A stretch of 64,000 nucleotides of DNA from Zanthoxylum bungeanum (lineage: Eukaryota; Streptophyta; Magnoliopsida; Sapindales; Rutaceae): NCBI GenBank assembly GCA_019454045.1, contig SKCR01035550.1:1-64000 (forward strand), given 5' to 3'. The notes below the pieces were generated by a model. The model was not told the origin of the DNA. It saw only the letters and a list, made by a program, of their open reading frames with translations, and did no database searches. Within the stretch, counting starts at the first letter, position 1. Each line of letters starts with the position of its first letter. Shown here one piece after another: positions 12,515 through 23,136 of the stretch. The translations under genes and the position numbers were made by a program.

Positions 12515-13171
12515 ATAATTGAGCATGAAATTGAATTTAGGGTTCTTAAACTTTGATTTGGGTATTTTTGATTTGAGCATGTTTTATTCAAATTGTTTAT
12601 TTGAGCATGCTTATAATATGTTATGTTTGAGTTGTGCATGATCAATTTGAAGAAAAATTAATTGGATTAATTTTCCCCAATTTTGATGCTTGGCCGAATG
12701 TAACTATAACCCTAGCTCTTGGTGATTTTTGAATTTTAGACATTGGATGTGTTTAAAATGCATGGAATATATTAGTTTGTGATTTAATTGGATTGAAATC
12801 AAAATTGATATAAATAGTCCCCTATTGTCGAGAGCTTAGGAAGCATGTTGGGATTGATTTTGCTTCAATTTGTGTTGGACATAAGTTGATTAATTAAAGC
12901 ATGATTAATTAGTGTAATTGATGTTTTGGAAATATTAATTTAACTAATTAATTATGGCTATTACACTTTAATTAATTAAATTATGAAATTTGGAATATTA
13001 GAATTTAATTAATTGGGCTTAATTTGGAATCGGGCTAAAATGTTGTATTTGGGCTTAATGGGCTTGGTTGGGCCAAGTATGGTTTAGGATAATTGGTTGG
13101 ATCCAATTGGGCCAAAAACTATTTCCATAAAGTCAAATATAATAAATGGGCCTTTAAATAATTAATTGGGT
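12515..13171 (+). other. Element O leader, first segment
   Basis: This is non-coding leader between the primer site and gag, rich in TTAATTAA-type and TTGG-centred short inverted repeats. It stops at 13171 in ..TTAATTGGG, where the truncated LTR of element C begins. Compared with the leader of A, about 85 bp of O are missing before O resumes at 37811, so the left junction of C has suffered a deletion. Confidence 0.7.
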
Positions 13172-15240
13172 CATAGCGTCACTATTTGTACAGATCATGG
13201 TGTTGTTGTATAATTAACTATGTGACAAATGAGATTGCACTCTTATCATTTGTGATTATATCACCAAGATGTATAAATGATAGGAGGTCCTTATGATTTG
13301 TTCCTGCATTGAGAATGATATGAGACAGTATCAGTCCACGAAGGATAAATCATTAAATATCCCTAGTCAGAGTATTATCGAGATTGGACATCGATAAATG
13401 CGTAAAAGACTAGTATTACACTTGTGCGCGTTGTGAGGGCATAACGACATAGTTCTCATATATTTGGGTATAGGATACTCATGCAATTGTAATAGGAGGT
13501 TGTGTTTTACTGATGGTACGGGAAACAGCTTCGCTCTGTATAGACCCCCTCGGAATTCCATTGGTAGTATGACTATGTGTCTATGGAAGATCGAAATCGG
13601 GGTAGGTGTATTTGGTCTTAACCTGAGACTTGCACCGCTAATACTTGCGACAATCAATATACTTTGGTTGGTCGTCCAGGGCTTTAATCGGTTTATGTGT
13701 ACGCCTCTTCTGGGTATATGAGAATCGTAGTGTGTTGGGTGTGATGTCAAGACGGAAGTATCACTCCAGTCATATGGAGATGATGGTCACGTAGGATACG
13801 ATACTAGTACTCTTATGTACTGCAGTCATCGGGATAAAATGACAAGGTCATGTTTATCTGATTATAAAGACTACTTACAAGACATCCGATATGTGCTTCG
13901 TACGGGGCAGACACAATTCCAGCCCCAGGCCTAGCACGTGATCATCCGATACTGGATAGAAATAAGCAATACTACGGTATACTACGCTTGATATAGATCT
14001 AATATTCCTATAATGATATTTTGGAGAATTGGGTAGGCATGGCGCTTTGCTAGAAGCCAACCTTGTCTTGTAAATCGATACACACGTAGTACGAGGTACT
14101 TACGTGTTCGGATAGTCCGACGATCGTATTTACTGCCAACATATCCGGGGATCTCATGGGTCGCTTCCCGAAGATTCACCGATGATGTATCTAGCACTTT
14201 TATTAATCTGGGATTAATTAGAAGAGAGAGAAAATTAATGTGAGATTAATTACGGAGATATTTTATCTGGGATAAAATATTAATTAAAGAGAGAGAACGA
14301 TTAATTTGGAATTAATCGATAAAATAATATATTTGATATATTATACGAAATTGGATTTCGACGCGGAATTAAAATTAGATTTTAATTCGGGCGAACGAAT
14401 TAATTTAGAATTAATTCGTTAGCGACGTGAATAGTGATTTCGCTAGGCGTAATCGTTTAATTGTGTTGCGACGGAAAATTCGTTAATTGGGAATTAGCGA
14501 ACCCGAGCCCAGGATTATTTACGAGCGCATTCGCATTTCGAATTCGAGTGCGGCACGTAAGTCAAATCAAGCGTCAAATCGCTAGTCACATCAAGCGTCA
14601 AATCACATGTCACTTTGAGTGATGTCACAATTTGATTGATTGATTTGAGTGATTGATGTGGTTGTTGAAAAGGCATTAATGGGATTTTGCTTTTTTGACT
14701 TTTTGGTAAATGAAAATGATTTATGTATTTGTTTTGTTTTTGGAAAATAAATAAATAAATAAATAATACATTTTCTTTTATTTTTTCTCTCTCTCTCACG
14801 GTATTAGGTTTCAAGGAAACCTAATTTTTTCCCTCCTCTCTTTCTTCTCTCTTTCACGGCTTAGAGCCACCGATTTCTTCTCTCTCAATTTCTGGTTTGA
14901 CCGAACAAAAGGAAGAAGAAGAAGTGCTAGCACACACATGGGTTTATACTATGGTGATAAGGAAACTAACACATGAGCTTGGAATCCATTTTGGAGCTTG
15001 AAGCTTGGAGCTTCCATGGTGTCTCCCATTTCCGAATCTTGGAGGACTTTCACAGCCCCAAAACGAGCACCCAGCAGTTCAAGGAGGCCACTGCCGAGCT
15101 TCAACAAGGAGGAAGAAGTGGCTTGTTCTTCGTAGCATCAAACCGATCAATGTGAGTATGTATTCCGCCTTACTCCTTTGTGTATTCATGCGAATTTCTT
15201 GCTTGATTTCATGATCTTGGGACCTAATTAGAAACCAACA
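13172..15240 (+). repeat. Chimeric 5' LTR: left half from C, right half from A
   Basis: From 13172 to about 13927 the diagnostic variants follow the 3' LTR of C (35770-37810). Examples are ACCCCCTCGGAATTCC, GGGATAAAATGACAAGGTCATGTTT, TACTCTTATGTACTGCAG and CCAGCCCCAGG. From about 13943 to 15240 they follow the 3' LTR of A (23137-25227): GATCATCCG, ATAGATCTAATATTCCTATAA, and a GGAAGAAGAAGAAG block before GCTAGCACACACATGG. The switch falls within about 15 bp. The LTR ends GAAACCAACA at 15240 and the A primer site follows. Confidence 0.75.
14202..14420 (+). repeat. Serial triloop inverted repeats in the copia LTR
   Basis: Eight consecutive short inverted repeats, each with a 3-nt centre, fill 219 bp. 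Arms and centre are: ATTAATC/TGG (14202); a slightly imperfect copy with TGA (about 14234); ATATTTTATC/TGG, 10 bp (14258); CGATTAATT/TGG, 9 bp (14298); ATAATATAT/TTG, 9 bp (14324); CGAAAT/TGG (14346); GAATTAAAAT/TAG, 10 bp (14366); and AACGAATTAATT/TAG, 12 bp (14394). Equivalent ladders occur in every LTR of the family, at about 11510, 20015, 24190, 36825, 55445 and 61940 on the plus strand and inverted at 39180, 40690 and 49190. Confidence 0.9.
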
Positions 15241-15256
15241 ATGGTATCTATGAGCT

Positions 15257-17834
15257 TTGATCAAGCATGAAAAAGTTAGGGTTTAAAATTGGGTAAAATC
15301 AATTGAAGCATGATTTGGTTAAATTGATTGATTAAGTATGCTTGTATGTTGATTAATTGAAGTTGTGCATGATCAATTTCATGAAATTAGATTGGATCCA
15401 TTTTTCCCCAAATTTTTGGGCATGGCCGAAAATTGTGATCCCTAATGTCTTGGCATAATTTTGTTTTTTGATCATTGGATGACTTAAAACAATTGGATAA
15501 TGTTGTTTTGAAGTTCAATTGGATTGAATTTTGATTTGGAACAATTTTCCCTTTAAAAGTAGGCTTGGCCGAATTCTTTGATAAATTGAAATTAATTGTG
15601 TTTTTTGATTTGAATTCATTGGATGAGTTGAATTGATTTGGGAATGATGATTGTGGATTCAATTGGATTGAAACCGAATCGGATTGGAAAAACCCCTAAT
15701 TGCCGAGACTTTAGGCATGTAAATTGGGTTTGATTTTGATAAATTGTGGTTGACAATATTTGTTGTTAAAGTGCATGATTAATTATGCTAATTGATGTTT
15801 TAGAAATATTAATTGGTGGTTAATTGTGTATTACACTTAGGTTAATTAATTATAGAATTTGGAATTTTATAAGTTAATTAATTGGGCTTGTTTTTGGAAA
15901 TTGGGCCTTTAGGTTGTAATTGGGCTTTTGGACTTGGTTGTACCAAGTAAGGTTTAGGCCAATTGGGTGGATCCAATTGGGCCCAAAACCGCATCCATAA
16001 AGTCCAATTATGACTTAATGGACCTTAATTATTTAATTGGGCCTAATGGGCCAAAATTGATTTCTGGGCTTATGGGGTAAATCCCGGATTGGATTTTGGT
16101 TATCGGTTTGACCCGAGTTGACCAAAAGTCCACGCCTTAAAGAAATTAATTAAAAGCCCATTGGACTTTAATTAAATAAACGTTGGACGTTAATCGGGCT
16201 TTGAGACCCGTTGCGATTAAATTTGGAATTTAAGTCGTAAAGGTTCGTTAATAAAGTGTAATATTTAATTTGGAATTAAATAGTGAATTAGAATTAAATG
16301 CGTATTAAATTGGATTTAATTATGTAGTTTAATTTAATTCAAGAATTCGTACTTTGAGTACTTATTCGCAAAACGAGTTTGACTCGAGCAAAAATCAAAT
16401 CGTTGTTTGAACATTGGATGATCACTAATTATCAGATTAATTAATTGGATTAGATTGATTGATAACATGCTTGTATGAATACATGGTTGTGATGCATGAA
16501 TAATGTATATCGGATGGATATTAGTCGGGTGGGGCAATTTTGGAAATTGTAATAAATTTGATTTATTAATTGGACCTGCGTGTCTAGCCTTATCACCTCT
16601 ATACTCTTTGTATTCTCTTCTCACCTATTCCCTCAATGTAAATGAGGTTTCTTTAGAAGTGTAGTGTAACGGGTAGAAGTAAATACATGTGCTAGCTTTG
16701 GAGAGAGAAAATGAGAGATTTGATCTAGGATCAATGTAAAGTATCCATCCGCATATCATTATTATTTTATTTCATATACGCTTTATTATGTGTTTAGAAT
16801 GCATGTTTAAGGGTGTTTGATGATGAGACCTTAACAAAGATAATAAATTGGTTGCCAATTTGCACGCGAAAAACCCTCACTCAATATTAATCGTCTTTCC
16901 TTCCATTGAGTGATTCTCACTCAAGATCCTAGACGGCATTAGTTTGTTGGCCAAAGTCAGGCCTTTGTCTGTCGAAGATGTGTTTGAATCACGAAGGCTT
17001 TGTTCCATATCAGTGTCTCGTCCAAGTTGTGGTTTGTTGGCCAAAGTCAAGACCACTTCTTGTCCATCGACATTGATTACGAAGCTTTCCATGGTCAATG
17101 GGTAGCGCTTAACTGAGATCACTAAGTTTGTTGTGCCAAAGCCAAGGCTTAGTTGATTCAGAGGAAAAGGTTAGGTAATACATTGGATGTATTGGCATAT
17201 ATAAGATATATGTTTCGGACTTGGATGTCCCCCTACCGGATCTAGGAATTGGATTGGATCCAATTGATCTTAGAGATCTACCTAGTTAATTATCATACAA
17301 TTTGTTGGCCAAAGTCAAGATTTTGTGATATTTGACGCCCACTAGGAAACGCGGTTTCCCGAGTACTCGACAGAGGGTTAGAGGCTCGCCGAAAAATAGT
17401 GGGAGGCAAGAATTGAATTTGCAATATTCGTTTAATTACTTGCCACACGCGCTCAATCACAAATTATTTCGTCGTTATATTAAATATTAGTTGGACTAAT
17501 ATTTAAATTGTTGTTTTAATAAGCAGTTGGACTGTATTATAGTTGATTATATAATTGGATTATAGTAATCAATATATTTGAATTAATTAATTTCAATTTA
17601 CAATTGATTTTATATTGGATTATAGTAATTAATGTAATTGAGGTTAATTGATTTAAATTATATTTGATTGTATAGTTGGACTATAATAATCAATATAATA
17701 CATAGTACCACAAATCGTTGATTAAATAGTTGGACTATTAGAATCAAGATAAATTGAAATATTAGTGTTTAAAACATAATCTTGGGTGAAAATGTATTTA
17801 AACGACTATATTTTTTAAATTGGGATAAAGTTTC
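15257..17834 (+). other. Element A long leader with TGG-centred inverted repeats
   Basis: This is about 2.6 kb of non-coding sequence before gag, unusually long for copia. Palindromes with 3-nt centres include AATTGGAT-TGG-ATCCAATT (17247-17265), GATCT-TAG-AGATC (17266-17278), TTAAATATTAGT-TGG-ACTAATATTTAA with 12-bp arms (17480-17506) and TATAAT-TGG-ATTATA (17550-17564). The stretch 17490-17720 is a degenerate tandem of roughly 60-bp units around GTTGGACTAT or TTGGATTATA. The motif TTGTTGGCCAAAGTCAAG or close variants recurs near 16949, 17036 and 17301. Confidence 0.75.
16877..17122 (-). other. Small antisense ORF conserved between copies (copy in A)
   Basis: On the strand opposite to gag, a frame with the start MESFVINVDGQEVVLTLANK is open. 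Related frames occur at the same place in C (31517-31795) and B (46462-46665). In this copy the C-terminal part differs by a frameshift after STDKGL. I recognise no domain. Conservation may simply reflect recent common descent of the elements, so a coding role is not shown. Confidence 0.35.
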
Positions 17835-18400
17835 AGGATGGTCCTCGAAACTAATAATAAGTTAGTTTATTTGATAAAAAAACGTGTTATGTCTAAGCTC
17901 GGAGTTAAGCAAATAAGTGGAACAATATTTGGAATATTCATATAATGAAACTTTAGTGCTTAATCCATAATACTTGTCAAGTAGACTCCTTAATTTCTGA
18001 ACCAGAACTAAGGATTAGATCCTTAAAGTATGATAATGAAATTGAAGGATTTTCATGAATCTACTTTAGATCTTTGAAATACTAAATTGTAATAAATAAT
18101 TCTTGGAGAATTAATGACTAATCTCAAGGAGATAAAGTCAAACTTTGCAATTAGGCAAGTAGCGCAAGTCGTACCTTACTTCGATATTCTAGAAGACCAA
18201 GGGTTGACCAAAGGCTTCTGGAGTGTTGAAACCGGCAAAGGCAAAATCATTATAATCTTCTGGAAGATAAAAGGACATGTCCCAATAAGGAATTGAAGAC
18301 AAGCAAGGCTCTGACTTCAAAAATGATTGTCATAATTATGTTCACAGCTAGTATTAAAATTAGATTTTAGATACTTAGTGTGGTACATAAAATATATGTA
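17835..18400 (+). pseudogene. Element A gag remnant
   Basis: The sequence aligns by eye with the gag region of O at 57961-58720: a GGATGGTCCTCGAAACT start region, CTTGGAGAATTAATG, then CTTCTGGAAGATAAAAGGACA. The zinc-knuckle codons present in O at 58577-58618 are deleted here, and the sequence jumps from CATGTCCCA to AGGAATTGAAGAC. Stops and frameshifts are frequent. It cannot make a working Gag. Confidence 0.6.
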
Positions 18401-18951
18401 TTGTTGTTCAGAATCTGTTTTGAACAAGATACTGACATCATTAGAGATTAATTTGCGAATTGGAAACGGGACGAAAGTCGTTGTTTTAACCGTAGATACC
18501 TAAGTTTAGGAACTACCCTCGGGTTTGTACCTAAATTAGGAAACTGTTATAATGTAACTAGTTTGACTAGATACATTATCTCTATATCAGTGATTGACCC
18601 ACTGTGGGTAAACCTTTATATTCTAAAACACTAAAGTGTTTCATTATATAAAGATGATATTGAGATAAACACATTAGATGTGAATAACAAATTATTATTT
18701 TGAATACAAATAATCTCAAACATATAACATGACAAACAAATAAGCTCAAACTGATTTGATCAATTAAGAAACTAATTGTGGCATTGTTGTCTGGGACACA
18801 ATTAAACAAGACTCGTATATCTACACTTTCGAAGAGTGGGTACTAGGACTAATTGAGTCTATTCAAATAAAGTCTACGAATCTAGTTTATTGGGCAAAGT
18901 GCCTAAAACACCTTTACTTGGTAAAAATATAAATGCCACCGATCTGATAGC
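18401..18951 (+). pseudogene. Element A protease to integrase start, broken
   Basis: Around 18420-18540 the order matches the protease region of O, including CGGAAACGGGACGAAAGTC, which in O reads RVGNGTRV, a typical plant copia protease stretch. Near 18940 the integrase begins with ATDLIAL, interrupted at 18956 by solo LTR X and resumed with VHSEASGPMS from about 21088. Many stops are present. Confidence 0.6.
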
Positions 18952-18956
18952 CCTAG

Positions 18957-21084
18957 TGTTGGATAAAATGACCCATAGCGTCACTATTTGCACAGATCAT
19001 TGTGTTGTTGTAGCAAATTAACTATGTGACAAGGAAATTGCACTCTCATCATTTGTGATTAAATCACCATAGATATATAAATGAAGAGAGGTCCATATGA
19101 TTAGTTCCTGGATTGAGATGATATGAGACAGTATCAGTCCACGAAGGATTAATCATTAGATATCCCTAGCCGGAGTATTATCGAGACTGGACATCGATAA
19201 TGCGGAATAGGCTAGTATTGCACTTGTGTGCGTTGTGAGGGCACAACGGCATATTTCTCATATATATAAGTATTGGATACTTATGCAAGTGCGATATGAG
19301 GTCGTGTTTCACCGATGGTACGGGAAACAGCTTCGCTCTGGATAGACCCCTCGGAATCCCATTGGTATTATGACTATGTGTCTATGGGAGGCCGAAATCA
19401 GGGTAGGTGTGTATAGTATTAACCTGAGACTTACATCGCTAATACTTGCGATAATCGGTAGACTTTGGTCTTGGTGGTACAGGGCTTTAACCGTTCTGCG
19501 TACACCGCTTCTGGGTTTATCAGAGAGTCGTAGTGTATTGGGTGTGATGTCAAGACGGAAGTATCACTTCAGTCATATTGGAGATGATGTCACGCAGGAT
19601 ATGGTATTAGTGCTCTTAAGTGTTGCGCAAACCAATCAGGATATTGTGACCAGGTCATGAATATCCGATTATAGAGACTAGTTAGCAGACATCCGACATG
19701 TGCTTCGGACGGGGCAGACACTTATCCAGCCCCAGCCCTAGCACGTGACTATCTGATACTGGGCCGATATACACAATACTACGGTATACTACGCTTGATA
19801 CAGATCTATATATTCCTGTAAGAATATTTCTGGAGAATTGGGTAGGCATGACGCTTTGCTAGAAGCCAACCTTGTCTTGTAAATCGGTAATAAACGTAGT
19901 ACGAGGTGCTTACGTGTTCGGATAATCCGACGACCGATTTACTGCCAACATATCCGGAGATCTCATGGGTCGCTTCCTGAAGATTCACCGATGATGTATA
20001 ACTCGCACTTTAATTAATCTGGGATTAATTGGAAGAGAGAGAAAATTAATCTGGGATTAATTGCGGAGATATTTTATCTGGGATAAAATATTAATTAAAG
20101 AGAGAGAACGATTAATTTGGAATTAATCGATAAAATAATATATTTGATATATTATTAGAAATTGGATTTCGACGCGAAATTAAAATTGGATTTTAATTCG
20201 GGCGAACGAATTAATTTAGAATTAATTCGTTAGCGACGTGAATAGTGATTTCGCTAGGCGTAATCGATTAATTACGAAGGGACGGAAAATTCATTAATTT
20301 GGAATTAACGAACCCGAGCTCGGGATTATTTGCGAGCGCATTCGCATTTCGAATTCGAGTGCGGCACGCAAGTCAAATCGAGCGTCAAATCGCTAGTCGC
20401 ATCAATTGTCAAATCACTTGTCACTTTGAGTGATGTGATATGATATGTTGTTACTTTATTAAAGTGAAGTGACTGATGTAAAAAGTTGAAGTGATGGGTG
20501 AAAAGTTGAAAGCTTTTGCTTTTTGCTTTTTGACTTTTTAATTAAAGTTTTGTATATCCTTTTATTTTATATTACTTGGTAAATAAAGAAAAATAAAATG
20601 ATATATAAAAGCATCACTTTCTCTCTCTTGTTTAGTGACTTACGGTTTTAGGCTTTTGGAGCCAAAAACCCTTCATCTTTCTCTCTTCTCCCTCTCACGG
20701 CTTCAAGCCGATTTCTTCACAAAATGTTTCTGGTTTGACCGAAATTTTGAGAAGCAAATGAAGAAGAGTAGTGCTAGCACACAATGGGTTATATTATAGT
20801 GATAGGGAAACGAATTTGTGAGCTTGGATTTATTTTTGGAGCTTGAAGCTTTGAGCTTCCATGGAGTCATCAATGGCCGAATTTAGAAGGCATCAAAACA
20901 GCCCCAACCGAGCATCACAGCAGCTCAATGGAGTCCAAACCGAGCTTGGAGGGAGGCAAAAACGCAACTTGTTCTTCCTAGCATCAAACCCATCATGTGA
21001 GTATGTATTCCGCCTTACTCCTTTGTGTATTCAACACGTTTTTATGCATGTTTGTGATCCTTGGGACTTGATTGAAACTCAACA
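18957..21084 (+). mobile_element. Solo LTR X of the copia family
   Basis: This is a single complete 2128-bp LTR from TGTTGGATAAAATGACC to GAAACTCAACA. It has no primer site or PPT of its own and is flanked by a perfect TSD, CCTAG, at 18952-18956 and 21085-21089. The same integrase sequence is uninterrupted in C near 33565 (GCCCTAGTTCATAG), which confirms the empty site. It arose by recombination between the LTRs of a full element. Confidence 0.95.
20602..20611 (+). promoter_or_regulatory. TATA-like box in LTR X
   Basis: TATATAAAAG is followed by CT-rich sequence (CACTTTCTCTCTCTT), as in plant core promoters. A matching TATATAAAGG occurs at the same relative place in the LTRs of B. It probably marks the LTR transcription start, but there is no direct evidence. 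Confidence 0.5.
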
Positions 21085-23125
21085 CCTAGTTCATAGTGAA
21101 GCAAGTGGGCCCATGTCTAGTTAGGCTAGATGTGGATATGAATATTTCGTAACCTTTACGGATGTGGCATCGCGTATGGTTATGTGTTTCTTTTGAAGAA
21201 CACAAATCGGAAACTTTTACAGTTTCGACACGAAATAGACAAACAGATCGGCTAAAGTATTAAACCGTCACGGTAAGACCGTAATGGAAAATACTTAAGC
21301 AATAAGTTTCTAATATACTTGAAAGAGTATAGTATTCTTTCAATGAGGACTCCTTCCGGAACACGTTAGTTTGACGGTGTGTCCGAACAGAATTAACCAA
21401 ATTTTGTTAGACATGATAAGGTCAATCACAAGTCGTTCTGAGCTACCATTTCCTTCAACGGATAAGCTTTAACCAGTACAATAACTTATTTTGAATAAGG
21501 TTCCATAAATATCTGTTTGACAGATAACATATTAGACATGAACATGAAAAAACCATGTTTCTCATTCCTGATAATTTGGGTATGCTAGGTATACGTTTGG
21601 ATGATACCAACAAGAACCCAAATTGGATAAGTGCCAAATGTAGGTTATCCTAGGGATACCATAAGTATTGTACTTATACACCTCACAAGAGAACAATTAG
21701 ATTGTGCTCTCACCATGCGGTTTTCCTAAGAGGAATACCGATATGCAGTGGTAAGTGGGAGGATAGTATAACTCGATGAAAAATCGGAGTAATACTATTC
21801 TAGGCACCGAATCTTAATGGAACATAAATAGTTCATCAAGGATGAGACTATTACCAATAATCTTCAAATACACAAGAACCGCGTAGGTCGGAGAGAGTCA
21901 GAAAACAACCTGGGGTATGGGTTTCTAATCTCACCTCATAAAGATGTTTATCTTATTGAGGAATACCAACTGACTACGTATGAGGAAGTGATACAAGGTA
22001 TCGACTCCCTATTATGGCAAAGTGCCATATAATCCGAAATGGATTCCATGTATATCAACCAGTTTGGAGACTAGTTGATGTACCGCAAGGAATTGTGCCT
22101 ATCGGTACTATATGAGTCTTCAAGGAAGACATACATGGAAGGCAACATACCAACGTATAAAGCTAGGCTTTTAACGGAAAGGTATCGTTATCAACATTGT
22201 GTTGATTACGATTCAACCTTTTACCTGTTGCCACGGTAAATCCATTTGGATAATGCTTGTTATTCGATCCATGATTGGATTGAAGCAATCATCAGGTTCT
22301 TGGAATTATCGTTTTAATGTAATCATAATTATTTATGATTTAATTCAAAACGAAATAATTCTTGTGTATGTAAGAGGGTTAGTGGGAGCGCACTGATAGT
22401 GGTTGTCCTATAAAATAATGATAATACGTCATTTCTTGGAAATGATATTACCATAATATAACTTTCGGCGAAAGCTTGGCTTTCGAATACCCTCCGAGAA
22501 ACCGTACACTGAAAATATACGAGACCTGGTGTCTTATACGCTTTGAGCATATGGATTCAGAAACAGGCCAATCCGAGTGATAGTCACTGGACTGATGTTA
22601 AGAACATCCGTTAGTATCTTAGAGAACTAAGGATGCTATCTTAGTCTATGGAGAAGGAGAACTTGAAGTGACAGGGATCACTGTAGCAAGTTTCCTGTAA
22701 CCGATAAAGACGACTAAAAGTCGCTAACGGTACTATACAGTATGTATAACGGTACAGTGAGCTGGAAATCTTCCAAGCAAGATATTGTTACCGAATAAAC
22801 AACAAATGGGGGTTAATTGTAGCAGCTGAGGCAGCAATAGAAGCCATCTGGGTCAATAAAAAATCTAATTAGATTAGATATAGTTCTGTTAGCAGCTGAG
22901 CTAGGCGTCAGCACAGGCTAAAGAATTAATGGTCTCATCAACGATCCAGATACATACTTCAATGTTCATCTGATACGTTCGGATCATACATCGTGGCGAT
23001 GTGATGATCGAATAAATCACATCAGACGATAATCATGAAAATCCGCTGACGAAAGCATTTCTCATCAATTTGAGCCAACCGTACATAGTTCGGGTGTCAG
23101 AGACTCGAGTGACTGGCTATAGGCC
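21085..23125 (+). pseudogene. Element A integrase-RT-RNase H remnant
   Basis: After the TSD the integrase continues with the HSE..GPMS region (21090-21125) and the LDMIR..SRSELPF region (about 21405-21450). An RT start (IVPIGT..FKED, then a TFYLLP region) lies at 22080-22260. The Y-L-I-Q-N-E..CV..RGLVG region (22330-22390) corresponds to the RT palm before the catalytic loop. RNase H is visible as TVSWKSSKQDIVTE (22750-22795) and the 3' end as NPLTKAF..NLSQ (23038-23085). The frame is broken many times. Confidence 0.75.
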
Positions 23126-23136
23126 AAGTGGGAGAT
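23126..23136 (+). promoter_or_regulatory. Element A polypurine tract
   Basis: AAGTGGGAGAT lies immediately before the 3' LTR. The same tract precedes the 3' LTRs of B (inverted), C, D and O. Confidence 0.9.

Noticed and set aside
13367..13750. 127-residue minus-strand frame in the copia LTR, with related frames in other LTRs (35984, 41378, 54739)
   Set aside because: It lies within U3-like LTR sequence, antisense, with variable ends between copies; it is a shadow of conserved LTR sequence.
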